Positions 24,746-32,737 of a stretch of 42,041 nt of DNA are shown here, piece by piece (the stretch's first letter is position 1; every line of letters begins with the position of its first letter). The notes beneath the pieces are model-generated. The model did not search any database. It was not told the DNA's origin and was given only the letters and a program-made list of their open reading frames with translations. The DNA is from a bacterium (GTDB lineage: Bacteria; Planctomycetota; UBA1135; GCA-002686595), in NCBI GenBank assembly GCA_030428395.1, contig JAUIDW010000010.1, positions 1 through 42,041 on the forward strand. Direction: 5' to 3'. Made by a program: the position numbers and the translations under genes.

Positions 24746-26637
24746 TCCCACTCCACGGCGATCGAGCGGCCGCCGCTGGCCGCCGCCAGGGCTTCCCAGT
24801 GACGCTGCAGGCGCGGCGGAGCGTCCACGAGGATCGAGTCGAAGGCGACCGCGCGGAAGCGTGTCCGCTCGAGCAGCAGGGGAAACATCAGCTCGAGGTC
24901 CCAGTGCGGACCGCCGGTCGGGGCGCCGTCGGTCAGCGTCACGAGCGTGTCCACGTCCGGATCCTCGAGGGCGCACAGGGCGGCGTCCCAGAAGTTCCCG
25001 CGCCCCGTCTCGCGGCGGCGCTCGAACCAGTCGAGGGCGCGCCGTCGGTGGCTGCGGCGCGCGGGGACCAGGCCGTCCTCCCACGGCAGGGGCTGCCCGG
25101 TGTACGGGACGAGGTTGAACGCGGCGTCCTCGGCCAGCGCGTCGAGCGTCCGGCGCAGGTGACCGTCGGCGACCTGCTTCTTCGTGGTGCCGTCCTCGCG
25201 CTCGCGCCACAGCGAGCCCGACAGGTCCACCAGGAACACCACCCGGTCGGAGCGCAGGGGCAGACCGGCGAAGGAGACGGTGTGCTCGCCCCCCGGGGCG
25301 GCCCGGTCCGCCCCGCGCGCGGCGACGCCCCCGGGCGGCCCGGACGCGGGGGACGCGCACCAGTCCTCGGGCAGGCGCTCGAGCCAGTGGCGCCACGGCC
25401 GCGGGTCGGCGCGGTGGCGCAGTCCCGACAGCGCGCGCAGCGCCTCCACGATCGCCGACCGCAGGCGTGGCCGGTCCTCGGCGGAGAGACGCTCGACCAG
25501 GGCCGCGGCCGCCGCGCGGGTCCCCCACCGCGCCCAGCCGGCGAGCACCTGGCCGCGGACGGCGGAATCGGGATCGTCGACGGCCGAGCGGGTCCGCGCG
25601 TGCGCCCAGGCCCGATCGTCGAGCCGCCAGGCGGCGGCCACGGCGGCGGCGCGCACGGTCGCGCGCCGGTCGCCCAGGTCCTGCTCGACGCGCTCACGGA
25701 CCTGCGGAGCGCCGAGCGCCACGAGGGCATGCAGGGAACCGGCGCGAACGCCCGCGTCCCGCGAGGCGCGCCCCAGGCGGTCGACGCGTTCGACGGCGCG
25801 GGCGGGCTCGAGCAGCCGGCCCGCGCCGGCCAGACGCTCGACCGACCAGAGCCCGAGGCGCAGGCCCTCGGGGTCCCGGGCCGGGAGCGCGTCGACGAGG
25901 TCGCGCGCGTCGACCGACACCCGCAGCCGCCCGAGCGCCTCGGCGACCCGCCACCGCACCCAGTCCTCGCGCGCGGCCAGGCCCGCGCGCCCGAGCAGGT
26001 CGCGCAGCACCCGCGGGTCGTCCACGCCGGCCAGCTCGAGCTGGGCGCGGTCGGCCACCTCGGGCTCGTCGTCGGCCAGCGCCTCGATCACGAGGGCCCA
26101 CGCCTCGCGCGACCCGAGCGCCGCGAGCTCGGCCACCGCGCGCCGCCGCGCCGACGGTTCCGGCGCGCCCGCCCGCTCGGCGAGATCCGCGAGCCGCCGC
26201 CGGGCAGCACGGTCGGAGCGTCCACCCGCCCGCGCACGCGGGGCGGTTCCAACCGGCCCGCATGTCCGCGGGCCGGTTCCAACGGGCCCGCGTGTCCGCG
26301 GGGCGATTCCAACGGGCCCGCGTGTCCGCGGACCGGTTCCAACGGCCCCGCGTGTCCGCGGGGCGATTCCAACGGGCCCGCGTGTCCGCGGGGCGATTCC
26401 AACGGGCCCGCGTGTCCGCGGGGCGATTCCAACGGGCCCGCGTGTCCGCGGGCCGGGCGCGTGGGGGGCGCCGGGGCGCGGGCCGGTGCCGAGCGGGCGC
26501 GGCGCGGGCGGTCCCCCCGGTGCGCCGGGGTCCGTCAGCGCGAGCGCGGCCAGCGGCACGAGGGCGGCGAGCCAGCCGGCGAGCCAGAGCGGCAGCAGGG
26601 AACGGCGGGGGCGCAGGGAGCGGGCGGGGGCGGGCAT
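24742..26637 (-). CDS. Secreted HEAT-repeat / von Willebrand A domain protein
   Basis: A 631-residue exported protein. Residues 1-35 are a signal peptide or anchor (RRSLLPLWLAGWLAALVPLAALAL). Residues about 62-136 are a Pro/Arg/Gly linker of 10-residue repeats (PRTRGPVGIA). Residues about 140-410 hold HEAT-like helical repeats (RRRAVAELAALGSREAWALVIEALADDEPEVA; VRAAAVAAAWRLDD). A vWA domain ends the protein: VVFLVDLSGSL (MIDAS D471-x-S-x-S), later LVTLTDGAP. vWA domains bind proteins through a metal ion, so an adhesion or scaffold role is inferred. The ATG at 26637 places the signal peptide first. An in-frame GTG at 26838 would add 67 residues of 6-residue repeats. It lies 318 bp downstream of the FG-GAP-like gene on the same strand. 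Confidence 0.8.
   Translation of the reverse strand: MPAPARSLRPRRSLLPLWLAGWLAALVPLAALALTDPGAPGGPPAPRPLGTGPRPGAPHAPGPRTRGPVGIAPRTRGPVGIAPRTRGPVGIAPRTRGAVGTGPRTRGPVGIAPRTRGPVGTGPRTCGPVGTAPRARAGGRSDRAARRRLADLAERAGAPEPSARRRAVAELAALGSREAWALVIEALADDEPEVADRAQLELAGVDDPRVLRDLLGRAGLAAREDWVRWRVAEALGRLRVSVDARDLVDALPARDPEGLRLGLWSVERLAGAGRLLEPARAVERVDRLGRASRDAGVRAGSLHALVALGAPQVRERVEQDLGDRRATVRAAAVAAAWRLDDRAWAHARTRSAVDDPDSAVRGQVLAGWARWGTRAAAAALVERLSAEDRPRLRSAIVEALRALSGLRHRADPRPWRHWLERLPEDWCASPASGPPGGVAARGADRAAPGGEHTVSFAGLPLRSDRVVFLVDLSGSLWREREDGTTKKQVADGHLRRTLDALAEDAAFNLVPYTGQPLPWEDGLVPARRSHRRRALDWFERRRETGRGNFWDAALCALEDPDVDTLVTLTDGAPTGGPHWDLELMFPLLLERTRFRAVAFDSILVDAPPRLQRHWEALAAASGGRSIAVEWD
26233..26456 (-). 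repeat. 30-bp tandem repeats inside the HEAT-vWA gene
   Basis: Seven units start at 26251, 26281, 26311, 26341, 26371, 26401 and 26431 (the last partial), with a partial unit before them. Units at 26281, 26371 and 26401 are identical, which points to recent expansion. Each encodes a decapeptide with the core PRTRGPVG. The period is a multiple of three. Confidence 0.95.
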
Positions 26638-26717
26638 CGTCCGCGCGGACGCCCCGTCGTCCGGGGCTCCACGCGAACCCTGGACCGGCGCGATGCGCCG
26701 TGGTTGCGCGCGGCGTG

Positions 26718-26906
26718 CCGGAAGTTCCGCGCCGCGCCGGAAGTTCGCCGCACACGGGAGGTTCGCTGCGCACCGGAATGCGGCCGCGCGCGGGGTTTCC
26801 GGCGCGCACAGGAGGCTCGCCGCTCGCGGGGGGTTCACCGCCTGCGATGAACTCGCCGCGCGCCGGGATCTCGCGGTCCGGGGAGGTCGCGCGACGCCGA
26901 GCGCGG
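26718..26906. repeat. About ten degenerate 18-bp tandem repeats upstream of the HEAT-vWA gene
   Basis: A motif close to GGAGGTTCGCCGCGCG recurs with anchors at 26722, 26741, 26759, 26777, 26795, 26813, 26831, 26849 and 26867, then decays. The spacing is 18 bp apart from one 19-bp step. It fills most of the 318-bp gap 26638-26955. Read in the frame of the downstream gene it would encode hexapeptides such as FRCAAN and LPCAAN. No other feature is seen in this gap. Confidence 0.8.
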
Positions 26907-26955
26907 GAGCTTCGCGACGCGTGGAAGCGCCGCCTCCCCACGCGGTCGGCGGGCC

Positions 26956-28014
26956 CTAGCGCCGTCGCGCCACGATCACGCGGCCCGTGAAGCCGCAGGC
27001 GACGAACTCGTCCCCGGGGGCGTCGAGGTCGACGTCTCCCGCGGCGGCGTGGTGGAACTTGTCCGCGTCCTCGTGCACGACCCGCGGCACCCAGCCGTCG
27101 GGGCTCTCGTGCAGCACGATCATCGTGCGCTCGTAGCCCGCCGTGCCCGCCTCCAGGCCCGGCAGGTCCGGGTCGAGGTCCGCCAGCACCGCGCCGCGCA
27201 GCTTGAGCAGCGAGCGGTACATCGTCGTGCGCTCGCCGTCCTCGATCAGCGCGAGCTCGCCGTCGTCCGCGCACACCACCAGGCGCCGGTCGGCGGCGTC
27301 GAGCCGCGCCTGCCCGGCCGGCGCGCGCCCGAGCACGCGCGTCTCCCAGCGCTCGGGACGCTCCTCGGAGCGCCCGACCCACACGACCGAGCCGTCCGCG
27401 CACGCGACGGCGGCGCCCCCGAGGAACGGGACGGCGTTCTTGCCCGGGCCGGGCAGCTCGCCGATGGACTCCACGTTCCAGCCGTCGCCCTCGGTGGTCG
27501 CGAGGTGCGCCTCGAGGCTGAACCCGACGAGCAGCACCTCGAGGCCGGGGCGCGTGGCGTCGAGGTCGCCGACGCACACGCCGTGGATCAGCGAGCTGTC
27601 CTCGAAGATGCGCTCGGAGACCCAGCGCTCCCCGCTGCGGCGCACGACGTAGGCGGCGCCGCGCCCGCCGCTCTCCTCGTCGCCCTCGAGCATCCCGACC
27701 AGCACGAGCTCGTTGCCCGGGCTGGACGGATCCACGTCGCCGATCGCGCACTGGATCATCTCGCCCGCCGTGCGCGCCGCGACCTCGCTGCGCCACGTGC
27801 CGCCGTCCAGCCACACCACGTACGCGTCGCCGTTCTGGCACACCGCCGCGATCTCGCGACCCGCGCCGCCCTCGAGCAGCTCGCCGACCGCGCAGCCCCC
27901 GACCTTCCCGGGGGCCTGCAGGGCCACGTCGGTGCGCCAGCCGGAGGCGGGAGCGGCGCCGTTGCAGGCGGCCAGCGTGAGGAGCGGGAGCAGGGCAAGC
28001 GCGTTTCGCCGCAT
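26956..28014 (-). CDS. FG-GAP/VCBS-like beta-propeller lipoprotein
   Basis: A 352-residue lipoprotein: MRRNALALLPLLTLAAC has a standard lipobox (LAAC, Cys17). The mature part is a propeller of FG-GAP/VCBS type with Asp-rich loops: CAIGDVDPSSPGNELVLVG, VCVGDLDATRPGLEVLLVG, AVLADLDPDLPGLEAGTAG and AAAGDVDLDAPGDEFVACG, each the G-D-x-D-x-x-x-P-G-x-E form. Such proteins sit on the cell surface and bind ligands or metal; no enzyme motif is seen. The ATG at 28014 is preferred because GAGGTG lies 9 nt upstream; an in-frame GTG at 28026 overlaps that site. Upstream are a TATCGT box and a perfect palindrome. Confidence 0.8.
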   Translation of the reverse strand: MRRNALALLPLLTLAACNGAAPASGWRTDVALQAPGKVGGCAVGELLEGGAGREIAAVCQNGDAYVVWLDGGTWRSEVAARTAGEMIQCAIGDVDPSSPGNELVLVGMLEGDEESGGRGAAYVVRRSGERWVSERIFEDSSLIHGVCVGDLDATRPGLEVLLVGFSLEAHLATTEGDGWNVESIGELPGPGKNAVPFLGGAAVACADGSVVWVGRSEERPERWETRVLGRAPAGQARLDAADRRLVVCADDGELALIEDGERTTMYRSLLKLRGAVLADLDPDLPGLEAGTAGYERTMIVLHESPDGWVPRVVHEDADKFHHAAAGDVDLDAPGDEFVACGFTGRVIVARRR

Positions 28015-28048
28015 GGGGTGTTTCACCTCGACGTCCAGGGGCCTCGGA

Positions 28049-28083
28049 CCGGCGCGCAGCGCGCCGGGGACCCGCCCACGATA
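28049..28083 (-). promoter_or_regulatory. -10-like TATCGT and palindrome before the FG-GAP-like gene
   Basis: TATCGT (28078-28083, minus) is followed by GGGCG as before the SPFH operon. Just downstream is a perfect inverted repeat, CCGGCGCGC-A-GCGCGCCGG (28049-28067), within the inferred leader. It could be an operator or a leader hairpin. Confidence 0.4.
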
Positions 28084-28123
28084 GCGGCGCGGGCGCCCGG
28101 GTCCTACGCGCGTCCGCCCGCCT

Positions 28124-28169
28124 CCCGGGGCCCTCCGCGGGGGCGGCGCGGCGTCCGGAGGGCCCCGGG
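28124..28169. other. Large inverted repeat in a divergent intergenic region
   Basis: CCCGGGGCCCTCC (28124-28136) and its exact reverse complement (28157-28169) flank a 20-nt loop. An imperfect outer pairing (GTCCGCCCGC with GCGGGCGGGAC) extends it. It lies in the middle of the 272-bp gap between divergent genes, where an insulating or regulatory structure is possible. Nothing else is recognised in the gap apart from the two gene starts. Confidence 0.5.
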
Positions 28170-28286
28170 ACGCGCGCCCGCGGGCGGGACGACGACGGCG
28201 CCGGGACCGGGGGCGAAACCGGCGCGCGGGGTCCCGCTAGTCCCCTGCGATCCGCGGCCGGTCGCGAACCCCGAGGAGGTCGTCCC

Positions 28287-29213
28287 ATGCAAGCGCCGTC
28301 ACCCGCCCTGCTGCCCGCCCTGTCCCGCATCCTGCTCGCCGCGTCGCTCCTGGCGACCGCTCCGCCGCTGCTCGCCCAGCGCGGCGCCCCCGCCGTCCGC
28401 CGCGTCGCCCAGCTCGAGCGCGCGCCGCAGGCCCCCGCGGCCGGGGGTCCGGCGCGCGAGCTCGCCCCCGCGAGGGCGGCCGAGCTGGAGGGCGCGGGCC
28501 CGCGGCCCGTCATCCTGCTGACCGGCTACTGGCCCCCGACCAACGAGGCGATCCGCCGCTTCAGCCGCAACCCCGCGCGCAACCCCCAGGGCTGGATCGG
28601 CGCGAACTGGGAGGGGCGCGGGTACGACGTCGTCTCGTACTTCCCGGAGTTCACGCCGCCGAACTGCACGAACAACTGCGGTCCCGGCGAGGGCGCGCTG
28701 ACCGTCGACTACCAGGACACCGTCCGCGACTGGGGTCGTGTCGTCGGCAAGGAGCGTCCGATCGCGCTGATCACGTTCAGCCGCGGCTTCGACGACCTCA
28801 GCTGGGAGCTCGAGATGAACCAGTACAACCGCATGTTCTGGTTCCACGACTTCATCGCGCCGACGCAGCCCACGCCCGCGCCGCCCGACCCCACCGTCCC
28901 CGTCGGGCACCTGCGCAACTCGAGCCTCCCGGTCCAGGAGATCGTCGACGCGGTGACCGCCGCGAACCTCGGGCTGGCGCCGGTCATCTGCTTCTCCCAG
29001 GACGGCGGCGGGTTCCTCAGCGAGTTCGTGGCCTATCTCGGCGTGTGGCACAAGGAGACCCACGACGACCCCGCCGACCCCGACTGGTGCGTGGCCGCGG
29101 GCCACGTCCACGTCGGCGGGCAGATCCCCGCGCCCACCGCGCGGGTGGCGGCGGAGGTCACGCTGCGGACGCTGATCGACCACGTCGACGCCGTGATCGC
29201 CGGCACGCCGTAG
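28287..29213 (+). CDS. Secreted pyroglutamyl-peptidase-I-like protein with Cys-to-Ser change
   Basis: A 308-residue exported protein with a signal peptide (about 1-31, ending PPLLAQ). From residue 74 the order of motifs follows pyroglutamyl peptidase I (C15): VILLTGYWPP (as VLVTGFEPF), LPVQEIVDAVTAA, then SQDGGGFLSEFVAYLGVWH aligning with the S-N-T-A-G-T-F-V-C-N-H-V-M-Y active-site block, and AGHVHVGG as the FVHVP block. The nucleophilic Cys is Ser245; the histidine is kept (His275). Normal C15 enzymes are cytosolic and about 210 residues, so export and the serine are both unusual. It may be a serine variant or a non-catalytic binder. GAGGAGG about 8 nt before the ATG is the strongest ribosome binding site in the window. 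Its stop is 18 bp from the convergent kinase stop. Confidence 0.7.
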   Translation: MQAPSPALLPALSRILLAASLLATAPPLLAQRGAPAVRRVAQLERAPQAPAAGGPARELAPARAAELEGAGPRPVILLTGYWPPTNEAIRRFSRNPARNPQGWIGANWEGRGYDVVSYFPEFTPPNCTNNCGPGEGALTVDYQDTVRDWGRVVGKERPIALITFSRGFDDLSWELEMNQYNRMFWFHDFIAPTQPTPAPPDPTVPVGHLRNSSLPVQEIVDAVTAANLGLAPVICFSQDGGGFLSEFVAYLGVWHKETHDDPADPDWCVAAGHVHVGGQIPAPTARVAAEVTLRTLIDHVDAVIAGTP

Positions 29214-29230
29214 CCCGGCCCCGGGCCGGG
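29214..29230. terminator. Perfect hairpin filling the gap between two convergent stops
   Basis: CCCGGCC, loop CCG, GGCCGGG occupies essentially the whole 18-bp space between the TAG at 29211-29213 and the TGA of the kinase gene (29232-29234). It reads equally on both strands and is probably a shared terminator. Confidence 0.5.
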
Positions 29231-29231
29231 G

Positions 29232-32045
29232 TCAGGGCGTCGAGCCGAGCGTCGCGCGCAGGCGGACCAGCCGCGGGCTGTCCGGGGCCATCGTTCCTTC
29301 GTAGACCTCCAGGGCGCGCTCCCGCAGCGCGCGCGCCTCCTCCGGGCGGTCCGTGCGGGCGAGCAGCCCGGCGAGCCCCGCGAGGCAGTCCCCGCCGCGC
29401 GGGTGGTCCTCGATGCCGGCCGCCTCGCGGTGGCGGAGCGCCTCGCGGAACGCCGCCTCGGCGCCGGCGAGGTCGTCGGCGGCGACCAGGGTGTCCGCGA
29501 GCTGGTGCGTGGCCTCCGCCAGGCGCGCGTGGGGCTCGTCGTCACGCGCGTGCAGGGCGGTCAGCACGCCGCGCAGCAGGCGCTCGGACTCGGCCAGCTC
29601 GCCGCGCGCGCGCAGCAGGGCGGCGAGGTTGACGCGCGCGTGCTCGGTCTGCGGGTGGGCGTCGCCGTGGACCTCGAGGGACAGCGCGAGCGCCTCGCGC
29701 ATCGAGGCCTCGGCGCCCTCGAGGTCGCCGCGCGCCTGCAGCAGGACGCCGACGTTGCCGAGGCTCTGGATCACGCTGGGGTGCCGCGCGCCCAGGCGCT
29801 CGCGGCGCAGCCGCAGGGCCTCGCGGTAGAGCGGCTCGGCCTCCTCGAGCCGGTCCATGTCGTGCAGCAGGATCGCCAGGTTGTCGAGGTCGGTCGCGAG
29901 GAACGGGTGGTCCTCGCCGAGCAGCGCGCGGTCGATCGCGAGGCAGCGCCGCAGGTGCTCCTCCGCCCCGGCGAAGTCGCCCTGGTCCTGCAGCACGAGC
30001 GCGAGGTTGTTGGCGACCGTCGCGACCATCTCGCTCTCCTCGCCCCAGAGGCGCTCCGACAGCGCGAGCGCGTCGCGCAGCAGCGGCTCGCCCTCCGCCG
30101 GCCGGCCGTCCTCGCGCAGCGCCAGCCCGAGCCCGTTCTGGACGCTGGCCACGAGGGTGTCCTCGTCGTCCCCGAGCTCCAGCAGGATGTCGAGCGCCGC
30201 GCGGTGCTGCTCGATCGACTCCGCGCGCTTCCCCAGGGTGCGCAGGCTCGAGGCGAGCGTGTTGCGCGCCTCGGCGAGCGAGCGCCCGCGCGGGTCGTGG
30301 CGGCCGGCGATGGCGACGCTCTCGCGCAGCAGCGGCTCCGCCGCGTCGAGCTCGCCGGCCAGCGTCAGCGTGTTGGCGAGCGAGGCCAGCACCTCGCCGA
30401 CCTCGTGGCTGCCGCGCCCGAGCGCGCGCTCGCGCAGCTCCAGGGCCCGGCGCAGCAGGTCCTCCGAGACCGCGTACTCGCCGAGGTCGCGGCGCGCGCG
30501 CCCCAGCCGCAGCAGGGCCGCGGCGCAGGGCAGGGAGCGCTCGCCGTCGAGCTGCACGCGCAGCTGCAGCGCCTCCTCGAGCAGCGGCAGCGCGTCCCGC
30601 GGCAGCCCCAGGCTGACGTACACGTCCCCCATCGCCTCGAGCAGCCGTACGCGGACGGCGGGCTCGTCGCCCAGCTCCTCGGCGATGCGGCGCGCGCCCT
30701 CGTCGAGGGCGGCGCGCACGGTCGTCTCCTCGCCGCGGGCCTGGCGGGGGTCGGACCGGCGGAACAGCTCGACGAGGAAGTCCGTGACGCGCCCGGACGT
30801 GCGCGCCTCGACGCGGGCGCGCAAGAACAGCGTGGTGCTGACGACGGAGCCGGCCAGCAGCACGAGGAACACCGCCGCGAGCCCGGTGACGAGCCCACGG
30901 TTGCGCCGCGCGAGTCGCCGCAGCTGGTAGGTGCGCGAGGGCGGCCGCGCGTGGATCGGCTCGTCGCGCAGGTGGCGGCGCAGGTCGGCGGCCAGCTCGG
31001 CGGCGGTCGGGTAGCGCCGCGCCGGGTCCTTCTCGAGCGCCTTGCCGACGATCGTCTCGACGTCTCCGCGCAGCGCGGGCACGAGCGCGCCGAGGGTGGA
31101 CGGCTCGTCCTCGAGGATGGCGCGCACCGCCTCGTGCAGGGGCGTGGCCTCGACCTCGTGCGGCAGCACGCCCGCCAGCAGCCGGTAGGCCAGCACGCCC
31201 AGCGCGTACACGTCCGAACGCGCGTCCACGCGCGACGAGTCGCCGCGCACCTGCTCGGGGCTCATGGTGGCCAGCGTCCCGACCAGCTCGCCGGTGCGCG
31301 TGTGCAGCGTCGCCGTCGCCAGGTCGCCCCCGGTCGTGCGCGCGACGCCGAAGTCGAGCACCACGGGCCGCCCGGCGGCGTCGACCAGCACGTTGGAGGG
31401 CTTCAGGTCGCGGTGCACGACGCCGTTCTCGTGCGCGTGGTGGACGGCGTCGCAGACCCGCGCGACCAGGTCGACCCGCGCGCGCGCGTCGAGCCCGCGC
31501 GCGCCGGCCCACGCCGTGATGGGCTCGCCGCGCACCAGCTCCATGGCGAAGTAGGGCTGCTGGCCCTCGGCGGTCTCGGCCGTGCCCGCCGCGTAGATCT
31601 GGGCGATGCCGGGGTGGTTCAGGCGCGCCAGCACCTGCGCCTCGCGCCGGAAGCGGCCGAGGTACTCGGGCCCGACGAGGCCCGCGCGCACGACCTTCAG
31701 CGCGACGCGCCGGCGCGGCTCGTCCTGCTCGGCCTCGTACACCACGCCCATGCCGCCGGCGCCCAGGCGGGCGACGATCCGGTACGGCCCGATGCGCTCG
31801 GGCAGCGCGGCCCCGCGCGCGTCCGCCTCCGCGGGGGCGGCGGCCGCCGCGTCGAGCCCCGCCACGGCCGGGGCGTCCAGGCGCGCGAGCGGCGCGCGGT
31901 CGCCCTCCAGCAGGGCCGCGACCTCGGCGTGCAGGGCGGGGTCCGAACTCGCGAGCTCCGCCAGGCGCCGCGCGCGCTCGTCGGCGGGCACCTCGCACAG
32001 CTCGAGGAAGGTCGCGCCGGCGCGGTCGTGCAGCGAGTCGCTCAC
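29232..32045 (-). CDS. Transmembrane Ser/Thr protein kinase with C-terminal TPR array
   Basis: A 937-residue Hanks-type kinase. Kinase domain about 86-365: LGAGGMG loop (94-100), Lys117, HRDLKPSN (211-218), DFG (231-233) and SPE (262-264); all catalytic residues are present. One membrane helix (about 386-406) separates it from a region of ten or so kinesin-light-chain type TPRs of about 42 residues (for example NNLALVLQDQGDFAGAEEHLRRCLAIDRALLGEDHP). The helix places the TPRs outside the cytoplasm, where they could sense a protein or peptide. The GTG start overlaps the sigma-factor TGA (GTGA), so kinase and sigma factor are made together. The kinase may control that sigma factor; this is inferred from context and from similar planctomycete pairs. 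Confidence 0.93.
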   Translation of the reverse strand: MSDSLHDRAGATFLELCEVPADERARRLAELASSDPALHAEVAALLEGDRAPLARLDAPAVAGLDAAAAAPAEADARGAALPERIGPYRIVARLGAGGMGVVYEAEQDEPRRRVALKVVRAGLVGPEYLGRFRREAQVLARLNHPGIAQIYAAGTAETAEGQQPYFAMELVRGEPITAWAGARGLDARARVDLVARVCDAVHHAHENGVVHRDLKPSNVLVDAAGRPVVLDFGVARTTGGDLATATLHTRTGELVGTLATMSPEQVRGDSSRVDARSDVYALGVLAYRLLAGVLPHEVEATPLHEAVRAILEDEPSTLGALVPALRGDVETIVGKALEKDPARRYPTAAELAADLRRHLRDEPIHARPPSRTYQLRRLARRNRGLVTGLAAVFLVLLAGSVVSTTLFLRARVEARTSGRVTDFLVELFRRSDPRQARGEETTVRAALDEGARRIAEELGDEPAVRVRLLEAMGDVYVSLGLPRDALPLLEEALQLRVQLDGERSLPCAAALLRLGRARRDLGEYAVSEDLLRRALELRERALGRGSHEVGEVLASLANTLTLAGELDAAEPLLRESVAIAGRHDPRGRSLAEARNTLASSLRTLGKRAESIEQHRAALDILLELGDDEDTLVASVQNGLGLALREDGRPAEGEPLLRDALALSERLWGEESEMVATVANNLALVLQDQGDFAGAEEHLRRCLAIDRALLGEDHPFLATDLDNLAILLHDMDRLEEAEPLYREALRLRRERLGARHPSVIQSLGNVGVLLQARGDLEGAEASMREALALSLEVHGDAHPQTEHARVNLAALLRARGELAESERLLRGVLTALHARDDEPHARLAEATHQLADTLVAADDLAGAEAAFREALRHREAAGIEDHPRGGDCLAGLAGLLARTDRPEEARALRERALEVYEGTMAPDSPRLVRLRATLGSTP

Positions 32046-32671
32046 GCCTCGCGCTCCCGGAGCCGCCCCGACAGCCAGGCGCGCGCGACGCGCCACTCGC
32101 GCTCGACCGTGGTCAGCGAGACGTCGAGGGCGCGCGCGACCTCGTCGTTGCCGAGCCCCCCGAAGAAGCGCAGCTCGACGATCCGCGCCTGCCGGTCGGA
32201 GCGCGCCGCGAGCTGCTCGAGCGCCTCGTCCAGCTCGGTCAGGTCGACGCCGTCCAGGGCCAGGGCCTCGTGGACGCCGTCCAGCTCGACGCGGCGCCAG
32301 CCCCCGCCGCGCTTCTGGCGCTTGCGGCCGCGCGCGTGGTCCACCAGGATCCGCCGCATCGCCCGCGCCGCCAGGCCGAAGAAGCGGTCCCGGTCCCGCA
32401 GGTCGACCCGGGTCATGTCGACCATCCGCAGGTAGGCCTCGTGGACCAGGGCGGTGGGCTGGAGCGTGTGCTCGCGCCGCTCGTCGGACAGGTACGCCCC
32501 CGCCAGCGCGCGGAGGCGGTCATAGAGCAGGGGCAGCAGCTCGTCGACGGCCTGCTCGTCCCCGGCCGAGGCCGCGCGGAGGATGCGGGTGGCGTCGCCG
32601 CCGGTACCCGGCCCGGGGGCCGGTTCCCCGGGCGAGGGGGACGCGGGATCGGAGCCTGGGTGCTGCGCCAT
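32042..32671 (-). CDS. ECF-type RNA polymerase sigma factor (kinase-linked subfamily)
   Basis: A 209-residue ECF sigma factor. After a Pro/Gly-rich start (1-25), region 2 spans about 40-110 (DELLPLLYDRLRALAGAYLSDERREHTLQPTALVHEAYLRM, then RFFGLAARAMRRILVDHAR), the form typical of planctomycete and acidobacterial ECF factors. Region 4 (about 145-205) has ARIVELRFFGGLGNDEVARALDVSLTTVEREWRVARAWL, a helix-turn-helix that reads the -35 element. No anti-sigma gene follows; a membrane kinase does, overlapped by four bases. Control by phosphorylation is therefore likely. A TAGACT box lies 28 nt upstream of the ATG. Confidence 0.93.
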   Translation of the reverse strand: MAQHPGSDPASPSPGEPAPGPGTGGDATRILRAASAGDEQAVDELLPLLYDRLRALAGAYLSDERREHTLQPTALVHEAYLRMVDMTRVDLRDRDRFFGLAARAMRRILVDHARGRKRQKRGGGWRRVELDGVHEALALDGVDLTELDEALEQLAARSDRQARIVELRFFGGLGNDEVARALDVSLTTVEREWRVARAWLSGRLREREA

Positions 32672-32699
32672 GGCCTGGGCGCGCGGCCGCGCCCCGGGA

Positions 32700-32705
32700 A
32701 GTCTA
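32700..32705 (-). promoter_or_regulatory. -10-like TAGACT upstream of the ECF sigma gene
   Basis: TAGACTTCC on the minus strand, 28 nt before the ATG at 32671. The same nonamer stands upstream of the radical SAM gene (34485-34490), so the two may share a promoter type. Confidence 0.35.
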
Positions 32706-32737
32706 GCCCGGTCCGTCGGGAGCCGGCCGAGCGCGCG

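Noticed and set aside
26233-26456. CRISPR-like array
   Set aside because: The 30-bp units are contiguous with no unique spacers and no cas genes are present. It is an in-frame coding repeat.
28287-29213. Alpha/beta hydrolase (lipase-like) assignment from the signal peptide and Ser245
   Set aside because: There is no G-x-S-x-G nucleophile motif. The order of blocks matches pyroglutamyl peptidase I better.
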